Assembly: GCF_035306585.1 (NCBI RefSeq)
Contig: NZ_DATGNU010000021.1
Span: forward strand, 49,226 to 113,225
Source: Galbibacter sp035306585
Lineage (GTDB): Bacteria; Bacteroidota; Bacteroidia; Flavobacteriales; Flavobacteriaceae
Direction of reading: 5' to 3'
DNA length: 64,000 nucleotides
The translations under genes were made by a program, and so were the position numbers. Below the pieces are notes generated by a model, which worked only from the letters and a program-made list of their open reading frames with translations, did no database searches and was not told the origin of the DNA. Shown piece after piece: positions 44,635 to 53,505 of the stretch (position 1 is its first letter; every line of letters begins with the position of its first letter).

Positions 44635-45473
44635 GTTGTTTTAGATGATGTTGAGGTTTGCGCAGTTGATCTAAACATTAAGTAAATTCCGATAATTATA
44701 AATGGAATACTGAGCCACTGACCAGTGGAGAGTAATCCGAGTTCACTCTCGAATCCTCCCTGTGATTTTTTATAAAATTCTGCAACAAATCGTACCGTCC
44801 AAAGTAGCACTAAAAAGAGCCCGAATATATAGCCTGATTTATTTTTCTTATCTGTTTTCCAGTAAAAATACCACAAGATTATAAAAACAAGAATATATCC
44901 TGCTGCCTCATAAAGTTGTGCAGGGTGCCTTGGAAAAGATTCTCCTAATTGAGCAAAGACAACTCCATAATCCGAATTGGTCGGTTTACCGATGATCTCG
45001 GAATTAAAAAAGTTTCCAATTCTGACAAAAACACCCCCTATAGCAACCGGGATCACTATTCGATCTAGTATCCAAAGAATGGGCTTTTTTATGATTTTTT
45101 TGCTATAGTAATACATGGCGATGATGATTCCAATTGCAGCACCATGACTGGCCAGTCCTCTAAACCCTGTGAATTCAAACTCTGGAGTGAATTGGAACGG
45201 CAGAATGATACTTAAGGGGTCTGTGATAAAAACACTGGGTTCATAAAATAAGAAGTGGCCTAAACGCGCTCCTATAAGGGTAGCTAATACGGTGTATATA
45301 AAAAGAGAATCTAAAGCTTCTTCTGTTTGATTTTCATTTTTGTAAATCCTTTTCATGATAAACCATCCTAACGAAAAAGCGATCACAAACATTAAACTGT
45401 AGTAACGTAGCTGGAAAAACCCTAGGTCAAGTAACACTTGATTTGGATCCCATGTAAAACTCAATAGATGCAT
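44631..45473 (-). CDS. lgt: Prolipoprotein diacylglyceryl transferase
   Basis: Inner-membrane enzyme transferring diacylglycerol from phosphatidylglycerol to the lipobox Cys of prolipoproteins. It is 280 residues with about seven membrane segments. The signature RIGNFFNSEIIGKPT with its essential Arg and Asn is present, as are the later FPRHPAQLYEA segment and FRGLASHGAAIG, with the conserved His of the H-G-A motif. The many lipoproteins in this window would be its substrates. It is first in the two-gene minus-strand unit. Confidence 0.96.
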   Translation of the reverse strand: MHLLSFTWDPNQVLLDLGFFQLRYYSLMFVIAFSLGWFIMKRIYKNENQTEEALDSLFIYTVLATLIGARLGHFLFYEPSVFITDPLSIILPFQFTPEFEFTGFRGLASHGAAIGIIIAMYYYSKKIIKKPILWILDRIVIPVAIGGVFVRIGNFFNSEIIGKPTNSDYGVVFAQLGESFPRHPAQLYEAAGYILVFIILWYFYWKTDKKNKSGYIFGLFLVLLWTVRFVAEFYKKSQGGFESELGLLSTGQWLSIPFIIIGIYLMFRSTAQTSTSSKTT

Positions 45474-45752
45474 CTGTTTTTATTTAATACCTGGTAAATA
45501 TAAACATAAAGTTGCTTGTGACCTTAAAGTGGATAAATAAACTTCAGCAGTAAGGATTTCATCGCGGTGGTTTCTAAAGGGGAAGCATCAAGTAATACCG
45601 CGAAGATTTTAGCGCTTTATAAGTGTCATCTCAAAATCCATTGATCTGAAGTACACGGGAGAAAAGCAGGAAGCCTCTTTGTTAATTTCAACAAATATTT
45701 AGGTGTTTAGTCGTTTGATTTCAACTAATTATTAATAACAATACTAGTTTTA

Positions 45753-47219
45753 ATGATAAACCAAAACCTAATGCTGTTTAATTCATTCGATTTCCTGTTT
45801 TTCTTCCCAATTGCAGTATTTGTCTTTTATTTCTTAAAGCATCAGTACCGATGGATGTGGCTGCTATTTTGTAGTTATTTTTTCTATATGTATTTGGAAC
45901 CTATGTTATTACTTTTGCTATGGACCTCTACCATTATAGATTATTTCTGTGGTCTTAAGATGGAAAAACACAGTGATCTAAAAATCCGAAAGCGATATTT
46001 ATATTTAAGTATCCTTACTAACTTAGGACTGTTGTTCTTTTTTAAATATTTTGTTTTTTTTACCCAAAATGCTGTAGAGGTTCTGGCTTTTTTTGGAATT
46101 CATATGGATGCAGTTGCTGGAGAGCACTCAGACTACGTTAAAATACTTCTGCCTATTGGGATTAGCTTTTATACCTTTCAAACGATGAGTTACAGTATCG
46201 ATGTATATAGGAGAGAAATTCCGGCGGAGCGGCATCTTGGAAAGTATGCCTTATTTGTTTCTTTTTTCCCTCAGCTTGTTGCAGGTCCTATAGAGCGGAC
46301 TAAAAGGTTGCTTCCGCAGTTTAGTAAAGAGGTTCATTTTGATGCCGATCGCGTGAAAAAGGGGCTCATAATGATGGCGTGGGGATTCTTTTTAAAACTT
46401 GTGGTGGCTGATCGATTAGGGGTGTATGTAGATGATCTGCATTATAATGCGGCAGACTATAGAGGTTTACCGCTACTAATTGGTAGTTACTTTTTTTTAT
46501 TTCAGATATATTATGATTTTTCTGGCTATTGTAGCATCGCAATTGGGGCGGCCCAGATTATGGGATATAATTTGATGCAAAATTTTAATCGCCCTTTTTT
46601 TTTAAACTCCATGGGGGACTTCTGGAGAAAGTGGCATATTTCTCTTATGAAATGGTTCAGGGACTACCTTTATATTCCTTTGGTGCGAAAGTTTAAGTTT
46701 TCTAAGGTATCTGCGATGATGGTCGTTTTTTTCTTCACTGGTTTATGGCATGGTGCAAGTTGGACCTTTGTGGTTTGGGGGGTATTATGTGGAGTGTTGT
46801 TTATTGCGGATATTAAAACTGTACCTACTAGAAGAAATATTTTAAGTGCATTGGGCTTAAGCTATAAAATGAAAATTATCAAAGTCCTTAACGGAGCTAT
46901 GTTATTTACCTTAATAGGCATTGTTACCATATTTTTCAGATCACCAAATATTGGTCAAGCAGGAATTTATCTTAATAATATGTTCTCAACCTCCTCGAGT
47001 ACCGTGAATGTATATCACGATCAGTTAGAGCTCTTGCTAAGTTTATTTCTAATTGTTGTAGTTCAAATCATTCATTTTTATAAAGGAAATGATCGTGTGT
47101 ATGAACTTGTTTGGAACAGACGACGTTGGGTGCGATGGGTCATATACCTACTATTCATTATAGTAATGGTACTCTTTAGTGTGAATCGCCAGAATAACTT
47201 TATTTATTTTCAATTTTAA
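45753..47219 (+). CDS. MBOAT-family O-acyltransferase, AlgI-like
   Basis: A 488-residue multi-spanning acyltransferase of the MBOAT family, of the kind that passes acyl groups across the membrane for O-acylation of exported polysaccharides (AlgI, WssH, PatA). The catalytic His lies in GLWHGASWTFVVWG. Other AlgI-type marks are FNSFDFLFFFPI, PIGISFYTFQTMSYSIDVYR, FPQLVAGPIER and NFNRPFFLNSMGDFWRKWHISL. An internal ATG at 45771 (MLFNSFDF) may be the true start, since it matches the usual family N-terminus. The SGNH-like gene follows after 11 nt. Confidence 0.93.
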   Translation: MINQNLMLFNSFDFLFFFPIAVFVFYFLKHQYRWMWLLFCSYFFYMYLEPMLLLLLWTSTIIDYFCGLKMEKHSDLKIRKRYLYLSILTNLGLLFFFKYFVFFTQNAVEVLAFFGIHMDAVAGEHSDYVKILLPIGISFYTFQTMSYSIDVYRREIPAERHLGKYALFVSFFPQLVAGPIERTKRLLPQFSKEVHFDADRVKKGLIMMAWGFFLKLVVADRLGVYVDDLHYNAADYRGLPLLIGSYFFLFQIYYDFSGYCSIAIGAAQIMGYNLMQNFNRPFFLNSMGDFWRKWHISLMKWFRDYLYIPLVRKFKFSKVSAMMVVFFFTGLWHGASWTFVVWGVLCGVLFIADIKTVPTRRNILSALGLSYKMKIIKVLNGAMLFTLIGIVTIFFRSPNIGQAGIYLNNMFSTSSSTVNVYHDQLELLLSLFLIVVVQIIHFYKGNDRVYELVWNRRRWVRWVIYLLFIIVMVLFSVNRQNNFIYFQF

Positions 47220-47230
47220 GCTCTTTTACA

Positions 47231-48190
47231 ATGAAAGGAATATTGTGGAAAATATTGATTTTAGCACTCTTTCTCATCGGTTGTTATTACTTTTTTATGG
47301 GGGTGCTTGCACGTGGGTTTGTAAATGATAATTATTCTAAATTTACCCATCAATCCTCTAGTTTGATAATTGGTTTATCCAGAGCCCATAACGGTATTTC
47401 ACCCAAGATACTTGATAGTATTCTTGTAGAGATACCATATCAAGGAGGGTTCTTGAATTTTGCTTTTGAAAAGACACAATCTCCTTACGGAGGGGTGTAT
47501 TTGGAAGCCATCAAGAAAAAGATACCTCAGCAGACCAAACAAGGTATTTTTATTTTGAGTGTTTGCCCAGGATCTTTTATGAGACCAATTCAATTAACCT
47601 CAGCTCAAGAGATCGATAACTTAGATAAAAAATCGCTGGTTGGGAAAATTAATCAACTCAATAAAAATCCCAACTATGAATATATAAGGAAAGGCTACGG
47701 AGGTTCACTTTATAGAGGTCTGATCCCTCATAATGCTCAAATCACGACCGTATTTCATGATGAAGGATGGGAGGAGTTTCGGCTTTCTGCTGAAGGCTAT
47801 CAAGTTTCTAAGGAAGATGTGGCTCATTGGACCTCTCAAACCATTGGAGGGTATAGACGCATGATGAAGACAAATCCAGAGGTCGTCTCTACCTATCGAA
47901 TTGAGCGTTTTAAAACACTTATTTCGTATTTGAAACAACATGGGCAAGTTTTTGTAGTTCGGATGCCATTAGATCCATTAGTATTAGGTATGGAAAATCA
48001 ATGGTGGAAAGAATTTAATACCGAAATGACCCTTATAAGCGCCTCTTTTGATGTGCCCTACTTCGACTTTTCCGATGCAAGGGAATATAAAACCTATGAT
48101 GGATCTCATCTGAGTTCGCCCTACGCTAAAGAATTCAGTGTCAGGCTGGCCAATGAGATTAAACGCTACTATCGGAATCCGATGATGTAG
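47231..48190 (+). CDS. SGNH-like protein paired with the MBOAT acyltransferase
   Basis: A 319-residue protein with one N-terminal membrane anchor (about 5-25) and an extracytoplasmic domain. A possible nucleophile sits in LIIGLSRAHNG (Ser50), where AlgX/AlgJ-like SGNH enzymes have GDS/GSS. The C-terminal DGSH (Asp290, His293) fits the D-x-x-H of the catalytic triad. Such proteins take acyl groups from an MBOAT partner and place them on a glycan. The assignment is inferred from the two motifs and the neighbour. Its last 32 nt overlap the convergent glycosyltransferase gene. Confidence 0.7.
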   Translation: MKGILWKILILALFLIGCYYFFMGVLARGFVNDNYSKFTHQSSSLIIGLSRAHNGISPKILDSILVEIPYQGGFLNFAFEKTQSPYGGVYLEAIKKKIPQQTKQGIFILSVCPGSFMRPIQLTSAQEIDNLDKKSLVGKINQLNKNPNYEYIRKGYGGSLYRGLIPHNAQITTVFHDEGWEEFRLSAEGYQVSKEDVAHWTSQTIGGYRRMMKTNPEVVSTYRIERFKTLISYLKQHGQVFVVRMPLDPLVLGMENQWWKEFNTEMTLISASFDVPYFDFSDAREYKTYDGSHLSSPYAKEFSVRLANEIKRYYRNPMM

Positions 48191-51100
48191 CCTGTGTGTT
48201 TAGGGATTCAACAGCGGTTAGAACATGACCGTTATAGTAGTATTTCAGAATGATTTTGTAATTCAGAAAGTCTTCAGGTATAGTAATGTGAACCTTGGAA
48301 TTATTACCAATTGATTTCATTACTAAAGGGTTTCCATATACATCACATTTTACTAAGAACCATTCGAGTTTACTGTTTTCGGGATTTGGAACCTGGTAGC
48401 TCCAGGGGGTTTCCGAGGTTTTAAATACAGCTGAATAGTGGTACGGGTAATCTGTTTTTAAACGGGATGCTGGTTTTAATATGTTGATTTTAAGGTCTTT
48501 TGATTTGTATTTGTGGTGATTTAAAAAGGATCGAACTTGGCCAAACTCTGGTTTAATAGCACCTTTAAAATCAATAAGTCCATTTAAGTCCATATTATTA
48601 CTCTCATGTCTGTCTTGATAGTTGGCGATATAAAGACTTTTATTGTCTTTGTAGAGCTCTACTATTTGGGGGAGCGTTTTAGCTGGTACGGCTCCAAGCT
48701 GATAAGCAATGTTATGCGCTTTAGCATAAGCTACAAATTGATTTAAATAACAGCTATCTTTCTCCCTTTTTATACTTATGGCTAGTGCGTCAATAGGGGG
48801 CGCATTAGAGAGTAACGTAGCAGTATTTTTAATGATATACTTATTTAAATCCAATGAGACTATAATTGGCCGTGAGGCATCTTCAGCCTTTATTTTTATC
48901 ATTAGGCTTTTTAGCCACTCAGCGTACTGTTGTTGTTTAGAATTAACATGTTCCAACTTATATGTATTTGCATAATGACTGAGTAAGTCATTGGAAAAAT
49001 GCCAGGATGATATAATTTGTTCATTTTTTAATTTGCGTACTTTTTCTAATATCTGCTCTTGTAAATCATTGATAGAATTATTGGTGAAATCCGCTATCTC
49101 TGGCAGCCAAAAACCATAATCGATTTGTAGGTTGTACTGTTTTGCTGTTTTAAATACGTTGTAATTGTATATAGGACTACCAAAGTACTTAATATGGGTA
49201 AATCCAAGTGATCGTATCTGGTTTAAGTCTTTCTGAAGGGTGTAAGTATCTAATGTGTAATAGTTTTTATACCAGTTAATACCTTTGTTATATATAATTC
49301 CTCTGATGTTTTGAGTGACTTCATGAAGGGTTGTATTGTGTTTGGATAACCCTAGGGTATCGGTAGTAATGGCGCTGCAATTTTCCTGGCGAATTTCTGC
49401 CTCCCAAAGGGTGTTTCGCAGGTGGTCATAATCTGTGATTTTCCAGTTTAATATGGGGGTGTTGAGCTGCTCAGGTACGTTTCTATCGATCGAACTGTTG
49501 AAAATTACAAGATGAGTAATCTCTGGAAAATTGACCGCGATGCTTTCTACCCCTTGGTTAATCCAGGTAGTTTGGTTTGCATTAGTGGCTAAGCTACCGA
49601 ACTCGGCTAGGATGATAGGTTTTTGGATTCCTTGAGCGCTAAGGGTACTTTTAAATGGCGCATACAGCTGCTCAAAACTGGGTTGATTCCCATAATTTAG
49701 GGCAGTAAGACCTACATAATCAACATAGGTGTCACCAGGGTAATATAGAGCGATGGACGCTGGCTTCCAGGGATTCCAGACCCATTGGATATTATCAACA
49801 CCCAATTCTTTGAATATATTCCATATATAAATCCAGGCCTTTTTAAATTCCTCAGGTGTGTTGTTTCCTGTGTTGGACCAAGGGTAAAATGGGTTGTCAA
49901 ACTCATGAGCAAACCTAAGGTAAACCGTATTTTGATAAGCTTTAAACGCATAGGCGGTCTGTTTAATATAATTATCGAAATCGCCCTGTAGAATATGCTT
50001 AAAAATATTTTTGTTTTCTTGATAGGTTTTTTTCTTATCACTAAAACTAAAGTCACTGCTCCACGGTTCCCAGCTTATCATAGGAGTATGGATTTTTTGA
50101 TCGAGGACTCTCTGAAGATTTTTGAATTGGTAGGTGTCTCCCCATGGGATGTAGTGGGCGCTAATATCGAAGGCTATATTTAATTGTTGCTCTACTTTTA
50201 TTATTTCTTCAATATTGCTTAGACCATTATTATAGAGTGGATTGTAAATACCTAGGTAATGTTCAGATAGATGTGCAGGATTTACATTTGAGTTAACGCC
50301 GTCCCATTTTCTGTATTGTTGTTTATTGATAGATATTAGTGAAAAGCACAAAATTAAAAGCAGCAGTGGCATACCAGTGCGACGCACCAGGCTATAGACC
50401 GTGTGACGGAAGCGCCACAACTGTACCTTGACGCTGAGATTGGTTTGGTAAGCTTTTTTGGAAAAATTATTCTTTATCGTTGCGAGTTGGCGAGATTTAT
50501 GGAAGCCTAAATAAATAGTAAAAAACATGAAAAATGCATTTAATAGGGCAAATCCAGCCATAAATAAACTAAATGGTGTGAGGTTTTTTTGTAACCCATA
50601 GACAATGGCAGCTAAAGAGATGACCCCTACTAGGATGTTTGGTGCAAGTAGTTTCCAACTGGTTTTGTCCTCTCCTGTTTTTGGAGTAGGTAGGTAAGGG
50701 ATCTTTTTGGAGAAAAGTGTATAAATGCATCCCAAACAAAATATCCACCAAGTGCTGATTTGCAATAATCCTCCCACGGCGTGAAATCCTCGTTCGGTTT
50801 CTTCCATCACCCAGCGTTGGACATAGTTTCTAATGATTATTACTGTAGCAATCAAGGGAAACAAACTCAGTCCGAACTGCAAAATATTACCCTTCCAGGG
50901 AGTAATGGAAAGACTTAATGAAATGATAGGGATTAAAAAATTGATCATGTAGAAAAAGCCGATGATATAATGCAGGGGAATCAAACCGTAATGAATGCGC
51001 TGCCTCCAATTGAATTGCTTGAATAATTTGGGATACACATGTGCCAGCAAATCTGTAGTGCCTCTGGCCCACTTTAATTGTTGTTTGTAATATGCTGTTA

Positions 51101-51971
51101 AGGAAGAGGGGACCAGACCTCTGGCTAGTATTTTTGGTACATAAACCGACTTCCATCCTTTTGCGTGTAATTGCATCGCAGTATGCATATCCTCTGCTAA
51201 ACCAGGAGCATGACCATTAATGCTATCGAGCGCCGCACGTCTAAAGGTACAATTTGCTCCAATCGCATTGACCGTACCGTAGCTGTTCATGCACATCATA
51301 ATGGGTCCGTAGAATTGAAATGTTTGTTGCGCTGCACCTTTTGCAACGTAAGATTCATGGAGGTTTTTATATGCCTGGACTATTTGGACAAAACCTATTT
51401 TATCATCTGCGAAATAGGGCAGGACGTGATCCAGAAAATCTGGTGCTGGGACGTGATCAGGATCTAGGATTACGCAAATTTCACCTTGGGCAACTTTTCG
51501 CAATGCATTATTGATGTTTCCTGCTTTGGCATCAGCTCGATCTGACCTAGATATATGACGTATACCGTGCTTTAAACAAAAGGTTATCAAATGAGGATCA
51601 TTGGCCTCATCGCATAAAATGGTCGTGTGGGGATAGGTAATGTTTTTTATCGCTAGCAAGGTGTTTTCAACCATTTCATAAGGCTCTCCAGGGAAATACG
51701 TTGTCAGTATGTCCACCGTGAAATCTCTTGCTATTGGCTGGTTCTTGGGAACGGAGATGTCCCAGTAGTGATACCATTCGTACAGTATCCTTATTAGGCT
51801 ATACCCTAAGGTGATACAGAGAAGGAGGTAAAGAAATTTGTTTCCAATTTTATCAATGGAAAAGAAAATAAACATAAAATAGATCAGTGAAAGACAACCA
51901 ACAACGATCATAAACCGCAAGGTGAATTTTTCTTTTTTAGTAGGTGCTTGTATGGTAATAGGTCTTCTCAT
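48159..51971 (-). CDS. GT2 polysaccharide synthase fused to a GH26-like domain and a second barrel
   Basis: A 1270-residue fusion. Residues 1-530: two membrane helices, a cellulose-synthase-like GT2 domain (DE at 121-122, DAKAG 147-151, DPDH 170-173, AED 259-261, QQLKW 297-301 where QxxRW is usual), then more helices. A further helix near 534-546 leads outward. About 565-850: a GH26-like barrel with acid/base Glu690 (RFAHEFDNPF) and nucleophile Glu790 (ILAEFGS). About 890-1140: another TIM-barrel-like region with SSWHFSND where relatives have a GNE. The synthase would extrude a beta-glycan while the fused glycosidase edits it outside; this is inferred. The upstream GH lipoprotein gene overlaps by 4 nt. 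Confidence 0.85.
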   Translation of the reverse strand: MRRPITIQAPTKKEKFTLRFMIVVGCLSLIYFMFIFFSIDKIGNKFLYLLLCITLGYSLIRILYEWYHYWDISVPKNQPIARDFTVDILTTYFPGEPYEMVENTLLAIKNITYPHTTILCDEANDPHLITFCLKHGIRHISRSDRADAKAGNINNALRKVAQGEICVILDPDHVPAPDFLDHVLPYFADDKIGFVQIVQAYKNLHESYVAKGAAQQTFQFYGPIMMCMNSYGTVNAIGANCTFRRAALDSINGHAPGLAEDMHTAMQLHAKGWKSVYVPKILARGLVPSSLTAYYKQQLKWARGTTDLLAHVYPKLFKQFNWRQRIHYGLIPLHYIIGFFYMINFLIPIISLSLSITPWKGNILQFGLSLFPLIATVIIIRNYVQRWVMEETERGFHAVGGLLQISTWWIFCLGCIYTLFSKKIPYLPTPKTGEDKTSWKLLAPNILVGVISLAAIVYGLQKNLTPFSLFMAGFALLNAFFMFFTIYLGFHKSRQLATIKNNFSKKAYQTNLSVKVQLWRFRHTVYSLVRRTGMPLLLLILCFSLISINKQQYRKWDGVNSNVNPAHLSEHYLGIYNPLYNNGLSNIEEIIKVEQQLNIAFDISAHYIPWGDTYQFKNLQRVLDQKIHTPMISWEPWSSDFSFSDKKKTYQENKNIFKHILQGDFDNYIKQTAYAFKAYQNTVYLRFAHEFDNPFYPWSNTGNNTPEEFKKAWIYIWNIFKELGVDNIQWVWNPWKPASIALYYPGDTYVDYVGLTALNYGNQPSFEQLYAPFKSTLSAQGIQKPIILAEFGSLATNANQTTWINQGVESIAVNFPEITHLVIFNSSIDRNVPEQLNTPILNWKITDYDHLRNTLWEAEIRQENCSAITTDTLGLSKHNTTLHEVTQNIRGIIYNKGINWYKNYYTLDTYTLQKDLNQIRSLGFTHIKYFGSPIYNYNVFKTAKQYNLQIDYGFWLPEIADFTNNSINDLQEQILEKVRKLKNEQIISSWHFSNDLLSHYANTYKLEHVNSKQQQYAEWLKSLMIKIKAEDASRPIIVSLDLNKYIIKNTATLLSNAPPIDALAISIKREKDSCYLNQFVAYAKAHNIAYQLGAVPAKTLPQIVELYKDNKSLYIANYQDRHESNNMDLNGLIDFKGAIKPEFGQVRSFLNHHKYKSKDLKINILKPASRLKTDYPYHYSAVFKTSETPWSYQVPNPENSKLEWFLVKCDVYGNPLVMKSIGNNSKVHITIPEDFLNYKIILKYYYNGHVLTAVESLNTQATSSDSDSSV

Positions 51972-53257
51972 TTTAAAACATAGAATGGAATGTTAGCAGT
52001 GGTGAAATTTTTATGTGAATCATATAAGTAAACAAATAAGCGATATGGACCCTGGTTCTCTGGGGCTTTAAAAGTGATGCTTTGTAGGTCCTTAGATAGC
52101 GGGTAAGAGGTTGGTTTGACCTCTTTTTTACCTGGTTGAACATTCCATCCTTCTTCTACGATTTCCCAATGTATGTCCAGGCTGTCTGAGCCCGTGTATG
52201 CTACGAAAGCCGTACAAGTACTCTTAGGTTGTATAATTATATCAGCCCAACTGTTTTGAGTATTTAAAAGCATCGAATCGATACGCGGCGGATTGTCTAT
52301 TTCCAAAGCCACTCCTTTAAAGTACCGAGCCACGCTGTGAGCCATATTGCTTTGTCTCCCAATAGTATCTAGTAAACTAAACCAAGTATGCGTAGTTTCT
52401 TGCTTTTCTCCCCAATAGAAAACAAGGTCTCCTAGGTTTCTATTTGGAAATGCATGAAGGTATTGCGTGTATACTTTCTCGATTTCTTGTGCTTTTTGAT
52501 CATCGGTAAGTTCAATGGTTGCATCCCATAAAGTTTTTCTAGGAACCCATGGGCCTTCGGCACCCCATTCACTAATTAAAAACGGCCCATCCCAAATGGG
52601 ACTTAATTTGGCAATTTGTGTATCCATCTCATGAATTTGCCCAAAGATGTTTATGGAAATGAAATCAAGGTTCGGGCTTCTTCTCTGAATGCTAAATATT
52701 CTTTTTTTTGCAATAGAAGCAATACTGGTTGAAACTGGATGGTTAGGATCTGTCTGTTGAATTAGATTTAAAAGAGTGTTGAAAAATGCAATAAAACTCC
52801 TCTGTTTATTGTCCAAAAAATAGTCAGAAGGAAATTGTAGCTCATTGCCCAACATCCAAAATAACAGTGCTGGATGATCCTTGTGGGTCCTGATAAGCTT
52901 TTCAATCCTGCTATAGGCAGTGTCCCGATTGGTGCGAGACTCGTAATAAGTACTTTGATAATTCGCCATAGGAATATCCACCGCAACTGCTAAATTGTGT
53001 GCTAAAGCCTTGTCCAATACCGTCTTAAGATCTGTAGTGTCGTAGACCCGGATGGTATTTGCCCCCGCCTGAGCTAAGGATTCAATATAGTTTGGAGAAC
53101 CTGCTGCCCCCTTAATTTTAAAAGGTTGCCCGTTTCGCATCAGGGAAAACCCATCAGCAGTTTTAGCGACATATACTGTGCGCTCATCTGAAAATTCAGA
53201 GGGTGTGGAGGAGCAAGCAAGCAGTGAGAGAATGATAAACAATAGTATTAGGCGCAT
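51968..53257 (-). CDS. TIM-barrel glycoside hydrolase lipoprotein, GH2/GH5-like clan A
   Basis: A 429-residue lipoprotein (lipobox LLAC, Cys15). The barrel follows the clan GH-A plan: KIKGAAGSPNYIESLAQAGANTIRVYD, the acid/base FWMLGNEL (Glu139) and the nucleophile LISEWGAEGPW (Glu230). A C-terminal beta-sandwich-like region of about 100 residues follows (VQPGKKEVKPTSYPL and beyond). The family may be GH2-type barrel or GH5-like; I cannot fix it. It is first in an operon with the GT2-GH26 fusion (ATGA overlap), so a periplasmic trimming role like BcsZ in cellulose export is the likely analogy. Confidence 0.82.
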   Translation of the reverse strand: MRLILLFIILSLLACSSTPSEFSDERTVYVAKTADGFSLMRNGQPFKIKGAAGSPNYIESLAQAGANTIRVYDTTDLKTVLDKALAHNLAVAVDIPMANYQSTYYESRTNRDTAYSRIEKLIRTHKDHPALLFWMLGNELQFPSDYFLDNKQRSFIAFFNTLLNLIQQTDPNHPVSTSIASIAKKRIFSIQRRSPNLDFISINIFGQIHEMDTQIAKLSPIWDGPFLISEWGAEGPWVPRKTLWDATIELTDDQKAQEIEKVYTQYLHAFPNRNLGDLVFYWGEKQETTHTWFSLLDTIGRQSNMAHSVARYFKGVALEIDNPPRIDSMLLNTQNSWADIIIQPKSTCTAFVAYTGSDSLDIHWEIVEEGWNVQPGKKEVKPTSYPLSKDLQSITFKAPENQGPYRLFVYLYDSHKNFTTANIPFYVLK

Positions 53258-53478
53258 ATGTTTTTAAGATTCTTAGCTAAAATTAAACCATGGGTGTAAT
53301 TCTACTATTGAAATGTAGTTCAATGCCTTAAAATTCAGATGAATGGATGAAATTTCAATTCCTTGAGAGGGTAATTTTTACGTTAAGGGAGCGCCTAAAA
53401 TTTGTTGTATGTAAAATTTGCTTTGATCGGTAGGGTGATTTGTCACTAGTTCAGACTTTAAAACATGCGCTAAATACT

Positions 53479-53486
53479 TATCTTTG
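53479..53486 (+). promoter_or_regulatory. -7 box for argS
   Basis: TATCTTTG matches TAnnTTTG exactly, 19 nt before the argS ATG. The -33 region (ACTTTAAAA) is weak. Confidence 0.6.
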
Positions 53487-53505
53487 CAGCTAAATTTAAA
53501 AGTTG

